From assembly GCF_003248515.1 (NCBI RefSeq), contig NZ_QFOB01000003.1, forward strand, positions 124,001-188,000: a stretch of DNA of 64,000 nucleotides, in the 5' to 3' direction. Positions 11,601 through 18,583 of this stretch are shown piece after piece (position 1 is the stretch's first letter; each line of letters opens with the position of its first letter). The notes beneath the pieces are model-generated. The model was not told where the DNA came from. It did not search any database and saw only the letters and a program-made list of their open reading frames with translations. The translations under genes were made by a program, and so were the position numbers. This DNA is from Sphingomonas sp. (lineage in GTDB: Bacteria; Pseudomonadota; Alphaproteobacteria; Sphingomonadales; Sphingomonadaceae).

Positions 11601-13651
11601 ACATCATCGTCCGTGGCGATGGACTGGATCTCGCGACGCTCACCGCAGGCGGCTTGCTGAGTGCGGCGGCCGGCGCTGGCGGCGCCACGTTCGGCACCGT
11701 CAGCACGGCCGGCGACGCAGCCGTCAATTCCGCCGCCGGTCTCGCCATCGGCACGTTTGCAAGCAGCGGCGGCGCGATCACCCTTGCGGCGGCCGATCAA
11801 TTGTCGGCGGACATGCTGGCCAGCGCGCGCGCCATCAGCGTCGCGGCCCACCGGATCACGCTGGGCACGGTCCGGTCCGGCGCGAGTTTCGCGGCGGCCA
11901 CGCAACCGGCAACTGCCGCGATCAGGACCACCGCTCTTTCCATCGCCACCCCGACCGATGCGGCTGCGGACGGCACTTTGCAGATCGACACGCTTTCGGC
12001 GCGGGACGATGTGACCCTCACCACGGCGGGCGATCTGGTGATCGCATCCGTTACCAGCACCAGCGGCAGTGTCACGCTGGGAGACGCCGCCAGGATTTCC
12101 GTCGCGCTCGCCTCAGCCGCGCGCGACCTGACGATTTCGGCGGGCACCGTCTCGGTGGGATCGGCAACCGCAGGGGGAGCCATCCTCGCGACGGCGACAT
12201 CCGGGGATATCGGCTTCGCCTCGCTGGGGGCATCCTCGGTCATGCTGAGCGCCGCCGGCACAGCCACGGTGAGCGGGGCGGCCCGCACCGCTGGCGACTA
12301 TTCGATCGCGGCGGCGGCGATCATGCTGGGCGATCCCGGCGGGGCGGCCACCACGCAGAATGCCGGCGGACGCGTGACACTGACGGCGAGAACGGGTGCG
12401 ATCACCGGACAGGCCGGACTGGGCCTTTCATCCGGATCCTCCGGCATCGCGATGACGGCGACGGGAACAGGCGGCGCGATCCGCTTCGCGCCCGCGACCA
12501 TCAATGCCGGGGGCACGGGCAACGTTGCGATCGAAGCAGCCGGCGCGGCCATGCTGGGCGGCGTGACCGGCCGCGCGATCACGATATCGGCCGCCGATGT
12601 GGCGCTGGAAGGCGCCATGGCGGGCGACAGCATCACCCTCACCAACCGTACGCCGGCCAACCCCACGCGACTGGGCGATGCCCCGGCCGAAGCCGCGACC
12701 GAATTCAACGCGGGCGACACGGGTTTCAGCCTTTCCAATGCGGAAATCGCGCGGCTTTCGGCGGCGAGCCTCGTGATCGATGCGCAGGGCGGCGCGGTGC
12801 GGACGGGCGATCTTTCGCTCACGCCGGCTGCCGGCAGCACGCTCTTCCAGATCCGCACCAGCGGGCGCGTGGATGTGCTCGGCCGCTTCGTCGCCTCCGG
12901 ATCGCCGCTCACCCGCCTGATCGTGCTCGGCGGCGGCGCCAGCGACGAGGGCCGCGCCTCCATCCTCCGCGTGGCGACGACGGCCGCCAATGGTGGGCGC
13001 CTGCTCGTGGATGGCGCGACGCTGGATCTGCGCGCCGACAGCATCGGCGTCGGGCTGGACGGTGGCTTCCTCGATGCGATCGGCATTCGCGGCGCCGCGC
13101 CGATCGCCGCCGCGGATGTCGCCTCCCGCTTCGTTTCCCAGCCCAATTCCTCGCTGTACAACGCGACGCTCGGCAATGCGCAGGGCATCTACAGCGATCC
13201 GCTGACGGTGCAGGCGGGCCGGCTGATCGTTCGCTACGCCAATTTCGCGCTTTTCCAGAATAGCGGCCAGCCCGGCACGCAGAGCGGCCTCGTGATCGGC
13301 ACCGAAGGCCAGTCCCAATCGCTGCAACTGTTGCCGAGCGCCGGCACCAACGCCTTCGCGATGTTTGGCAAGATCAACAATATCGGCAGCACCGCCACAT
13401 CGCTGCTCGGCGGCAACATGCTGGTCATCGGCGGCGAGGTTTCCCGTTCGAACAGCCGCGCCAACGGATGCCTGATCGGTGCCGCCGGCGGGGGCTGTCT
13501 TTCGGCATCGATCGTGCAGCCGACACTGAGCGTATTCGATACCAGCCGCGCCGCAATCTTCCGCACAGGCGACGATCTGACGCTGCCTTTCGATCCTTCG
13601 GTGGGCACGAGCAACGAGGCGCTCTTCTCCGACATCTCCTCCGTCCCCTGA
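2666..13651 (+). CDS. Giant TpsA exoprotein, filamentous haemagglutinin-like (3,661 aa)
   Basis: Secreted or surface beta-helix protein, presumed substrate of the preceding TpsB. The signal peptide (about 1-37, ending TPAQAQ) has an arginine-rich n-region. The TPS/haemagglutination-activity domain follows (about 60-175), with VINWTHFDIPAGKSIGF, the RIDGQLNAAS stretch and INSSGILFGPG in the place of the usual NPxGIxFG motif. The remainder is extremely Gly/Ala/Thr/Ser-rich, made of short degenerate beta-helix rungs, with long-period repeats (about 970 bp) in the first half and four exact 291-bp periods around residues 2640-3030. The last 500 residues are less repetitive. The only cysteines seen after the signal peptide are a C-X8-C pair at residues 3602 and 3611. 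No toxin or immunity domain was recognised, so adhesin/biofilm protein is more likely than contact-dependent toxin. The substrate or binding partner is unknown. Confidence 0.88.
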   Translation: MRGATPLPGCRRLRRRLGLSTALGTGLLLGVTPAQAQTLPVESDIVSAVNSAANTAATIDKSFGADAVSIGLHDVATVINWTHFDIPAGKSIGFTDATATPGTVGLSVLNRVIGSDSVTPGTFVVPQSRIDGQLNAASNISVYLINSSGILFGPGSVVNVGGLIASSQALRDADFFTGQLRFRPEDAQGQALTGGGIEVKAGATLRATGDRTLGRSDLILVGASVAVDAPSGSDPAATLTAQTGTAAADTDGDVGVIVAEDVTITSAPGSPLALTITKGTNVSGAFKVNGTISGRNVTLALATRDAVADTLLSIDGMVTATGVTVTDRGVVLSADRAVTGAVAHLPDDPADIGAVASADIGASVTSGGSIVTATAGTIAARGALNTAGAGDVTILSGGAATLAGSVTAGSDYIVSGASITIGKAGETVEQSAVGRVDLTATTGGIVAAGTPRITSNSANAAFSPVNRGLFLDAVNGGIDLSGSSLFAGTDTTGYSLQIRNNAADPTKLGALTLGDVTAHGITLAGTVRIATQGTTASFDGGVTTGALTLAAADFTIAGSAAIGSLHAISGDAAITTTGTGHGVTIGAIAADAGGVSISAAGALGFASLAASGQATLDGASIASGGTIGSASLSATAATNATLTGAITTTAGDATITATSGTLTVSSIDSAGGITLGAPGTAGDALIGALSTTAGNATIAAGRLASVIGDLAIHGDYAVSGTSVVLGGDQSATGAITITAGQSITAGGAGSLAANADGLDDEALTLNLTDAAPSVTPVLDLLSGGGLAIHANASAASAFRIGLASSDVAILLGSVEAGRLQSRIGTSGPWIDGLTSTSTSGIRAGDITLSGGPLLLNTPNGALETGRLTAPTITLSAYRILAGDITATAGSITIDGRGGDVAAGILTASAATGDIIVDASGGTESLGLLGLTAGRDVLIGQTGAFANAFTLASAGTAGRDFKLTSNGSASFSATITAGRDIALGGYDGLQLTSLSAGGTVTLASDLGDISGNALNARSVAIDAGRALQLGTLTTTAGDASLLARGGDAIISGAVTVAGGAYQISGQSVRLGTSGSAIVQKASGAVTIEAQGGTLVGQSGLTLQSDSGGAGNLALTLLTGGTSGGDIFFAGTTLLGGSARQSDVRIGSRIAGNGVALGDVAAANLLGASGGATFGVGIVRNAAITIGNVDLSGALTLQASGDILTAGTLSARSVTLSSGSTGSAAPMSAVSITAQAGAVTIVGNGALTVSGAITADGSGLGDISIDRTGALAIGSLSAQRDLLIGQSAAATSLTIAGASDAGRNLAITSSGAQGYGGLVRGAGNVSLRGGTLALGGGVTATTGALALTALTGNLSVPTLSAGAGASLTAANGTASVTGAVSLTGDYSVTGSSVILGTAGTTIVQQAQGAITITATGGTLTGLSGLTLHADTNGDGNQALSLVTSGTNGGDIAFGSVTLRAGNGTHGSPIQIRSRLATNNVALGDLSGGSLLGAVGNAAFTTGITRSAAITLGDVTLGINALSGTDSSLRISSGSGTIATGALSTTGAVLLASNGATAIETISAGGVVQISGSGALTIAGAIAAAGGITIDRGGTIALASLTAQGDIAIGQSTAPASLSLSGGITSGAGGIAIRSSGGQVYGAALSARNAVRIAGASVQATDIVSGTNLIDIATSGATTVGTLTSATSATITAGSVATVSGAVAAGGAYSVTGASVLLGNGAVPILQRAESILAVATSGVISGGAGLTLRSDLTATGAGTLILDGAGGIALDSAARLEGGADGTGDIGVRAGDGQAIALGVVKARTLTGVDSLHALTASLATSGTLSFGGTVTTLRTLDASAVGALTTERIDVTGAGQDLRLAASGTAGDLIALGPLNAAGALTLGAARTLRFTSATAIAGAASAMAGGALSGQSLTGGTTATATAGGSLTLTTLSGQTGASARGASVALGSAASAEGLLSLVATAGDVVTPGAMSAGAILLRASGDIAIDQATAGAGSDLIIAAATNVRGTAAGTLASLSAGRDIIITASGQVNLAEAEAGRDITIEGGALSLGQTTATTGSASLTANGGDATIGMLLTGAAAHITADGGAATIASLTAGGDTTIHAGSIVLPLARIGGGAELTSVAGGILASDLIAGSAMIAANGTATLGQIEASSGALVAGSQGALSATTLIAQGDGSISGATLDIGTATSGGALGLTTTAGLLRITQASGVAGLSILSAGAAQIGTAMASGGTGDLALAATTLRGLTPDTGAILSAGRDLTVNISGAALLGQVTAGGAASLGAAALDLAVLDAGQATILARSAAARIGGITAGGSVTITASAGDAIVATIGAGGAVSLDAATIDATNVLAGGALTARSRAGALDIASFTATGDATLSSATDMMIDRGASLAGGIAIDAGGTLVAGNLAAATLLRTNAATSTIGSARGDRVDITARSGALRLTDATAATSLILTKRGTTGGLAGSGPLIVTAASGDATIDSSTTIALASLTAGRDARLMATGAITAATLQATGNVIASGAALTIGTIAGGTFNAAAGPGGAGLGTATIVGDVTIASAANLSIDTLVTTNGALALGATNGFVRATRLDASGDMAISGATLDLATISAGGTITAIAGGGGGTLRSISAAGNVSVASAAGLTIDTIASSGGALAVTAEAGDLVLGNGSAATSARLAASNMARVTQLQTTGDAGISGSGLDLATATIGGALNATAGTGGATIGTIRTAGDATITAAASLVIDTIASANGALTLTATAGGLTLGDGTAGTTARLTAGGAARVSKLQVAGDAMVSGNALDLAGVTTGGTIEAIAGLGSAKLGTIAAAGDVAIASAAGLTATALTSAAGTLILTANGGDIVLGNGNAGSTARLAASGTVRVAKLEASGDVIASGRALDFDIVTTRGALDATAGADGGTLGMIAVARDATITSSAGLTIGTLASSGGALALAAAGGDIVLGDGGAGTIARLTASGTVRASRINAGSDIIVRGDGLDLATLTAGGLLSAAAGAGGATFGTVSTAGDAAVNSAAGLAIGTFASSGGAITLAAADQLSADMLASARAISVAAHRITLGTVRSGASFAAATQPATAAIRTTALSIATPTDAAADGTLQIDTLSARDDVTLTTAGDLVIASVTSTSGSVTLGDAARISVALASAARDLTISAGTVSVGSATAGGAILATATSGDIGFASLGASSVMLSAAGTATVSGAARTAGDYSIAAAAIMLGDPGGAATTQNAGGRVTLTARTGAITGQAGLGLSSGSSGIAMTATGTGGAIRFAPATINAGGTGNVAIEAAGAAMLGGVTGRAITISAADVALEGAMAGDSITLTNRTPANPTRLGDAPAEAATEFNAGDTGFSLSNAEIARLSAASLVIDAQGGAVRTGDLSLTPAAGSTLFQIRTSGRVDVLGRFVASGSPLTRLIVLGGGASDEGRASILRVATTAANGGRLLVDGATLDLRADSIGVGLDGGFLDAIGIRGAAPIAAADVASRFVSQPNSSLYNATLGNAQGIYSDPLTVQAGRLIVRYANFALFQNSGQPGTQSGLVIGTEGQSQSLQLLPSAGTNAFAMFGKINNIGSTATSLLGGNMLVIGGEVSRSNSRANGCLIGAAGGGCLSASIVQPTLSVFDTSRAAIFRTGDDLTLPFDPSVGTSNEALFSDISSVP
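4806..8100 (+). repeat. Long-period internal repeats of tpsA (about 970 bp)
   Basis: A recognisable module recurs inside the exoprotein. It begins with GDY/GAY-x-(V/I)-(S/T)-G-x-S-V-x-LG and continues with an IVQ..GA(V/I)TI segment, GGTL.G.SGLTL and SR(L/I)A.N.VALGD. Module starts are near 4806, 5837, 6808 and 7776, giving spacings of 1031, 971 and 968 bp. Shorter relatives occur near 3893 and 12293. The units are diverged, which indicates old duplication of a beta-helix block of about 323 residues. Confidence 0.7.
10577..11767 (+). repeat. Tandem 291-bp (97-aa) repeats in tpsA
   Basis: The boundary CT(C/G)-(A/G)(C/T)-rich stretch encoding GLTI(D/G)T(I/L)AS..GAL recurs at 10577, 10868, 11159, 11450 and 11741. 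These are four consecutive intervals of exactly 291 bp without any indel. Each unit contains G(D/G)(I/L)VLG(N/D)G.AG..ARL.A.G..R, then a GLDLA..T.GG segment, then GGA..G(T)I..AGDA. A shorter relative precedes it at 10343. Units differ at many positions, so this is not a recent expansion. Confidence 0.85.
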
Positions 13652-13681
13652 GGATCGGGGCGGCGCGCGGGCTTCCGCCGA

Positions 13682-16600
13682 TCAGCGCTGCCCGATCGAA
13701 TGTTCGTTGGCCGCCACATGCTGCGCGGCGGGCAGGGGCGGCGTGCGGGAGAGCATGGTCTTGCTGGCATCGCCGACGAGGAAGAAGGCGGCCCAGAAGA
13801 AGGGATGGGAGACATCGGGCCGGGCGATCACCATCGTCTGGGCACGGCGCAGCGCCATGCCGATCGTATCCGTCCTCCCCGTGGCATAGAAAGTGCGGAC
13901 GAAATCCACCGTCTGCGGGCCATCCGGCACCTTCCAGTATGTGGCCAGAACCGACCTGGCATTCGCGGTGATGAACGCCCGCACGAGGCCATCGAGCGTC
14001 GCGGCCGATTCATCCTGCCCGCCGAGGCGGCCGCCGCGCGTGGAAACGCCCGCCGCCGTCTCGCAGGCGAGCAGCACGACGAGATTGGCATCCAGCCGCA
14101 GCCGCGCGATTTCGGAGAAGGTCAGCAGCCCATCCGATTGCGGCTGATCGGGGGGTGCCGGCGCCGCCAGCGTGGTCAACAGCGAGGGCGGCACCACGGA
14201 GCAGCCCCAGTGCGATTCCGGCAGGCCATGCGTAGCGAAATGGATCACCTGATATTGCAGATAATCGCCCGCATCGCTTGCGGCCATCATCGCCGTATCG
14301 GTGAAGGCCCGGCCCGTCACCTCCGGCGCCTCGGGATTGCCGAGCGCCAGCGCTGCTATGCCCAGTTCGGCGGCGGATACGGGCCGCACGCGCCGCATGA
14401 TCCCGGCCAGATCATCATAGGCCATCGCGCAGCCAAACCCGAAGGAGACGGGCCTTGGCGTCATGCCTGCGCTCGCCTCGATCGGCGGGGCATTCTGGCC
14501 GAAGCCGATGAACGGCCGCGGCGCCACCGATTCCGGAAGCGCGCGGGCGATCAGGAAGGAACGGGGCGACAGGGCATTCGAAATTTCCGCGCGGCTCGCG
14601 AGGAAATCGACATGGCTATAATCGTTCGGCTCCAGATCGAAGCGCGCGCGATAGGCCCGCACCGAAGCAGGATCCGCGACCATCACGCCCGCCGGAAGAT
14701 TCTGGAGCGCGCCCGAAAGATCGAAGACGATGGCCCTGGCGTCCACGATCGCCTGCCGCGCCGGGCCGGCGACAAGCTCGAACAGATCATGCGCGGCGAC
14801 CACGTCGAAGAAGGGCAGGCTGTCGCTATTGTCGCGGATCGAATTCAGGACCCGCGTGGCGACCTCGTCCGTATCCTCGCTGCTGCCGGCCAGCGGATAT
14901 ATCCACGCTTTCTCGCGATCGATCACCGTCGCCCAGGCATGGGTGCGCAGCCGGCTGATCTTCAGGTAAATTTCCCCCGGCCTCAGCGCGGCGCGCACCT
15001 CGCGCACCGTGGCGGGGCGATCGTCCACCGCGCGATAGCGGCTGTCGGAGGCGATGGTCGCGTTCAGATCGGTCAGCTTGGCTTCCGCCGTGCGCCGTTG
15101 CGCCTCCAGCGAGGCGAGCGAGACGGCATCGTCGGCCGGCGCGGCGGCGATCGCATAGCGCAGCTGCACGATCTGCCGCTCCACTTCGCCGCGATCGCGC
15201 ACCTTCGCGCCCAGCGTGCCATCCGCCGTCACGACCGATTGAAGCTGCGCGAGCTGGCGCGCAATACCCGGCTCGCCCGCCGACTGCACGGCGCGGAAAT
15301 AACGCTCGGCCAGCTCGGCGGTGGGCGCCTGGGCATACAGGGTCGTCAGCGTTTCGAGATAGGATTCCAGGGACGCGGGCACGATGCCGCCCGCATCCGT
15401 GGAGGCGATCAGCGCATCCACGCCGGCATCATAAGCGGTGAGCAGATCCCGCATGGAAACGCCCGGACGGCGGGCAAGGATGTTGGTACGCTCCAGCTCG
15501 GTCTCCGCGATCATCAGCCCTTCAGCATTGCCGGGCGCGCCGATCCTGCGGCCCGGCCGATCGAGCGGGCACGGCTTCTGTTCGGAAGGCGGCTGCCCCT
15601 GCAACGAGGCGATCGCGCAATCGAACAGCGACAGCGCCACATCCACCTTGCCCTCGCGCACGGCGACGCGCGCATATTGGCGCTGGACGCGGGATTTGAT
15701 CGCGGTGAGCGTATCGGATTCGACGCTCCGCTGCAACTGGGCGATCCCTTCCGCCGCGCGATCCAGCTCGTCATTGCTTTCCTGCGTGCGACCGAGCGCG
15801 AGCAGGGCGACGCTGCGCGCCCAGCGGCGCTGCGCCTCCAGCATCAGTCGCGCGAGCTGCGCGCCATCGACAGAAGAGAGGGCCGCCGACACGCCGGCAC
15901 CCGGCGGCGCCTGATTGAGCCGGCTGAGCGTGGCCGGATCCAGCAGGAACTTCGCCTCTCCCCCCCTATCCGCCATCGCGGCCAGCGCTTCCGCCCATTG
16001 GCGGCGATTGAGCAGATCCAGCCCGCGATAGACGGCGCGCTTCGCCTCCAGCGCCGCCGCGCGATCCGAACGGGCATTGGCCGTCAGCACGGCGCCGGCG
16101 CGGGCGAAATGATCGTCTGCGGCATCGAACTGGCGGATGTTGCTATCCGCGAGGCCTGCCTCCAGTTCCAGTTCGACACGCGTCAGCGCCGCGCCATCAT
16201 TGTCGAGGCGCGACAGGGCATCGTTCAGCAGGCGCGAAGCCTCCACATAACGCCCGCGATGATTGAGCTGGATGCTCGCCTGCAGCGCCGCCGAGGCATC
16301 GAAGACGGCGCGCGCGCTCGAAACCTCCGCCATTCCCGCCGGTTGCGGCAGGCGCGCGGCCGAAAGCGTCGGCGTCACCACCACATCCCGATCGGCGGGC
16401 GACGGGGCAACCCGCGCCACGGTGCGCAGCATCGCCTCCAGCGGGCCGAGCGCGGTAGGCGCGGCCGCCCCCACATAATAACGCCCATCCCGCCGGAACT
16501 GCACGCGCACGGCGGCGGCAGCGAGCGTCGGATCATAGCAGGCCCGTGCCTCGACAGCGCCGATCCCGTCGATCGTCTGGGTAATGGCGGTGCCGCACTC

Positions 16601-16876
16601 CTTCACGTCGGCCGCAGCGGCATGGGCCGGATCCAGCCGAAGCGCATAGCCCTGCTGCCGGCTCGCGGCCACGCCACGGCAGGTGAGGCCCCATGCCGCA
16701 TCGAATGCGTCACCCAGGCGGGGATCGCGCCAGTTGCGCGTGGCGGAACAGGGCTCGCCCGTCGCATCGCGGCCGAGCACGAACACATCAGGGGCCTGCC
16801 CACGGAGGCGTGGCGCCGCCCCGCCCGTCTGCGCCATCAGCACAGCGGCGGAGGCGATCGCGATCAGGCGCTTCAT
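13682..16876 (-). CDS. Exported CHAT-domain (caspase-like) protease with helical/TPR-like repeats
   Basis: The 1,064 aa protein begins with a signal peptide (MKRLIAIASAAVLMAQTGGA), so it is predicted to act in the periplasm or beyond, unusual for a caspase-fold protease. Residues about 190-620 are alpha-helical with TPR-like character (AALQASIQLNHRGRYVEASRLLNDALSRL, then ANARSDRAAALEAKRAVYRGLDLLNRRQWAEAL). A coiled stretch near 560-610 precedes a CHAT domain (about 690-1040). The catalytic pair is visible: His883 in IHFATHG and Cys938 in VVLLACETAAG, as in other CHAT proteins (usual LSACETG). The conserved tail SVLATYWKVPD...FWAAFFLVGD is intact. The gene is convergent with tpsA, its stop 30 bp beyond the tpsA stop, so it has its own promoter. 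CHAT-TPR genes near TPS exoprotein genes are known from genome context; the target is unknown. Processing of TpsA is an inference. Confidence 0.88.
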   Translation of the reverse strand: MKRLIAIASAAVLMAQTGGAAPRLRGQAPDVFVLGRDATGEPCSATRNWRDPRLGDAFDAAWGLTCRGVAASRQQGYALRLDPAHAAAADVKECGTAITQTIDGIGAVEARACYDPTLAAAAVRVQFRRDGRYYVGAAAPTALGPLEAMLRTVARVAPSPADRDVVVTPTLSAARLPQPAGMAEVSSARAVFDASAALQASIQLNHRGRYVEASRLLNDALSRLDNDGAALTRVELELEAGLADSNIRQFDAADDHFARAGAVLTANARSDRAAALEAKRAVYRGLDLLNRRQWAEALAAMADRGGEAKFLLDPATLSRLNQAPPGAGVSAALSSVDGAQLARLMLEAQRRWARSVALLALGRTQESNDELDRAAEGIAQLQRSVESDTLTAIKSRVQRQYARVAVREGKVDVALSLFDCAIASLQGQPPSEQKPCPLDRPGRRIGAPGNAEGLMIAETELERTNILARRPGVSMRDLLTAYDAGVDALIASTDAGGIVPASLESYLETLTTLYAQAPTAELAERYFRAVQSAGEPGIARQLAQLQSVVTADGTLGAKVRDRGEVERQIVQLRYAIAAAPADDAVSLASLEAQRRTAEAKLTDLNATIASDSRYRAVDDRPATVREVRAALRPGEIYLKISRLRTHAWATVIDREKAWIYPLAGSSEDTDEVATRVLNSIRDNSDSLPFFDVVAAHDLFELVAGPARQAIVDARAIVFDLSGALQNLPAGVMVADPASVRAYRARFDLEPNDYSHVDFLASRAEISNALSPRSFLIARALPESVAPRPFIGFGQNAPPIEASAGMTPRPVSFGFGCAMAYDDLAGIMRRVRPVSAAELGIAALALGNPEAPEVTGRAFTDTAMMAASDAGDYLQYQVIHFATHGLPESHWGCSVVPPSLLTTLAAPAPPDQPQSDGLLTFSEIARLRLDANLVVLLACETAAGVSTRGGRLGGQDESAATLDGLVRAFITANARSVLATYWKVPDGPQTVDFVRTFYATGRTDTIGMALRRAQTMVIARPDVSHPFFWAAFFLVGDASKTMLSRTPPLPAAQHVAANEHSIGQR

Positions 16877-17155
16877 CGCGCGCGCCTCATCTGACGCGCG
16901 GCGCGGGCGTTGCCGCCGGTTCGGATCCTAGGCGGGCACGGGGAAAGGCAACCCGGCTGCCATAAGGCGCCGGGACGATCGCCAGACCCCGTTCCACATG
17001 ATTCCATTCCCGCTTCCGCCCCCGGTCGCGCCCGTCATGGCCTTGCCACCCACCGACGATAGACCCGCGCCCCGCGCCTTCCAAGAACCAAAGCCCGGCC
17101 CTGCGACGATCCGAGCCGCGACGATTCGATCAGATCGCGGCGCACGCTGCCTCGG

Positions 17156-17419
17156 TTATTTCTTTTCGGGCACGGCCTCGTCCACCAGCCTGTCCAGCCT
17201 GGCGCGATCGCTGGCCGAATAATCCTTGAGCGCGCCGCACCCATCCTTGCGCGCGAGAAAGCTGTAGCACTGCCTGTCAGGCTGGGCCGCGATATAGGCA
17301 TAGCGCGCGATCACGCCGAGCAGGCCGATCACCACCAGCCACAGCAGCCAGCGCATGGCGCCAGAAGGCGCGCCGCCCCCTCCCCGCCTCGTCCGCTTCG
17401 CCTTTGCCTTGGTCGCCAC
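17156..17419 (-). CDS. Small single-pass membrane protein, unknown function (87 aa)
   Basis: The protein has a basic N-terminus (VATKAKAKRTRRGGGG), one transmembrane helix (about 22-42, MRWLLWLVVIGLLGVIARYAY), and a short C-terminal domain with two Cys (QCYSFLARKDGCG) that could form a disulfide if periplasmic. The start chosen is the GTG at 17419, because AGGAGG lies 7 nt upstream of it; a longer reading frame has no such site. The topology suggests an inner-membrane anchored protein with its C-terminus outside. The 279 bp between it and the CHAT gene start holds nothing recognisable. Confidence 0.72.
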   Translation of the reverse strand: MATKAKAKRTRRGGGGAPSGAMRWLLWLVVIGLLGVIARYAYIAAQPDRQCYSFLARKDGCGALKDYSASDRARLDRLVDEAVPEKK

Positions 17420-17562
17420 GTGCCTGCCTCCTGTGTGTCGCGGGCGAATAGCGCGCGCCGCCGCCGCCCGAAAGCCGCAGAAACGCGATCGATCCGGCGC
17501 CCGCCCGCACATCGACGCCCCTTCCCTGCGAAGGGGCCGCAGGCACGGCGCGCTATCCCGCC

Positions 17563-18390
17563 CTAGACGCCCATTTCCATCACGGCCGGGTCCGGCCCGA
17601 TGCGGCCGTCGGCGCGATCCAGCGCCTCGATCGTGCGCAGATCCTCATGGTCCAGCGCGAAATCGAAGACATCCAGATTGGGCGCCAGCCGCGCCGGGGT
17701 GGCCGTCTTGGGGATCACGTTGAGGCCGCTGTCGATATGCCAGCGGATGATCGTCTGCGCGGGCGTCTTGCCATGCTTCTCCGCGATGCGGCCGATCACG
17801 GGATCGGCCAGCGCCTCGCCTCGCCCCAGCGGGCTCCAGCTGGTGGTGACGATGCCGTGGCGCTGATGGAAGGCGCGCAGCTCCCGCTGCTGGAAACCCG
17901 GATGCAGCACCACCTGATTCACGGCCGGCACCACGCCCGTCCCGTCGATGATCCGTTCAAGATCCTCGATCCGGAAATTGGATACGCCGATCGATCGCAC
18001 GCGCCCTTCGTCGCGCAGCCGGATCAGCGCCTTCCAGCTTTCCAGAAAGCGATCGATGCGCGGCACCGGCCAGTGGATCAGGTAGAGATCCAGTTCATCG
18101 ATGCCGAGCCGCTTCATGCTGGCATCGAATGCGGCGAGCGTCCGGTCATAACCCTGATCGGCATTCCAGAGCTTGGTCGTGACGAACACCCAGTCCGGGC
18201 AATCGCGCACCGCGGCGCCCACGCCCTCCTCATTGCCATAGATCATTGCCGTATCGACGTAGCGATAGCCCGCATCCAGCGCGGCGCGCACGATCGCCTC
18301 CGTCTCCACCGGCGGCGTCTGGAACACGCCCAGCCCGAGCTGCGGAATCCTATGCCCGTCATGAAGCAGCTGCGTGGGGACGTCCGTCAT
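17563..18390 (-). CDS. Aldo/keto reductase, 2,5-diketogluconate-reductase type
   Basis: NADPH-dependent reduction of carbonyl compounds; cytosolic TIM barrel. The 275 aa length is typical. Family motifs are all present: GLGVFQTPP near the N-terminus, AGYRYVDTAMIYGNEEGVG with the catalytic Asp and Tyr (about 40-58), VTTKLW with the catalytic Lys (about 70), and DLYLIHWP with the catalytic His (about 105). IGVSNF and IPKTATPARL, which bind the cofactor phosphate, follow later. The nearest well-known relatives are DkgA/DkgB. The physiological substrate cannot be told from sequence. It is transcribed alone, about 40 bp downstream of a small membrane-protein gene on the same strand. Confidence 0.88.
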   Translation of the reverse strand: MTDVPTQLLHDGHRIPQLGLGVFQTPPVETEAIVRAALDAGYRYVDTAMIYGNEEGVGAAVRDCPDWVFVTTKLWNADQGYDRTLAAFDASMKRLGIDELDLYLIHWPVPRIDRFLESWKALIRLRDEGRVRSIGVSNFRIEDLERIIDGTGVVPAVNQVVLHPGFQQRELRAFHQRHGIVTTSWSPLGRGEALADPVIGRIAEKHGKTPAQTIIRWHIDSGLNVIPKTATPARLAPNLDVFDFALDHEDLRTIEALDRADGRIGPDPAVMEMGV

Positions 18391-18432
18391 GATTTCCTCC
18401 TGATTTCCGCCGGCGCGGGCCTGAAATACAGG

Positions 18433-18582
18433 CTAGCGCCTCAACCGTTTCGCCAGCATCGCGATCCCGCCGATCGCACCGATTCCCGCCAGCGCGAGCA
18501 GGATGAAGCCCCCGCTCGTCCACAGCACGGCGGAGATCAGCAGCATCATGAAATCGCCGATCGCCAGAGTCAGGCCCACCAT
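18433..18582 (-). CDS. Tiny membrane protein, unknown function (49 aa)
   Basis: This short frame reads MVGLTLAIGDFMMLLISAVL... and ends AMLAKRLRR. It is hydrophobic over almost its full length (one long or two short transmembrane helices) with a strongly basic C-terminus, consistent with a small inner-membrane protein having its tail in the cytosol. The upstream 78-aa gene ends in TGA one base before this ATG (TGAGATG), so translation is probably coupled. No family is recognised. The support is composition, the coupling, and the absence of any other gene in this space. Confidence 0.6.
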   Translation of the reverse strand: MVGLTLAIGDFMMLLISAVLWTSGGFILLALAGIGAIGGIAMLAKRLRR

Positions 18583-18583
18583 C

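Noticed and set aside
2666..13651. TpsA as a CdiA-type contact-dependent toxin
   Set aside because: No VENN/pretoxin motif and no small immunity gene after it; the C-terminus lacks a nuclease-like domain.
628..13815. Many long minus-strand frames across phhA, tpsB and tpsA
   Set aside because: Composition is Arg/Ala/Pro-rich without recognisable domains; the plus-strand genes are clear.
13700..16894. Full-length 1,064-codon open frame on the plus strand opposite the CHAT gene
   Set aside because: It mirrors the CHAT gene because of GC-rich codon bias; its protein is Arg/Gly/His-rich with no domain, and the minus strand has a signal peptide and catalytic motifs.
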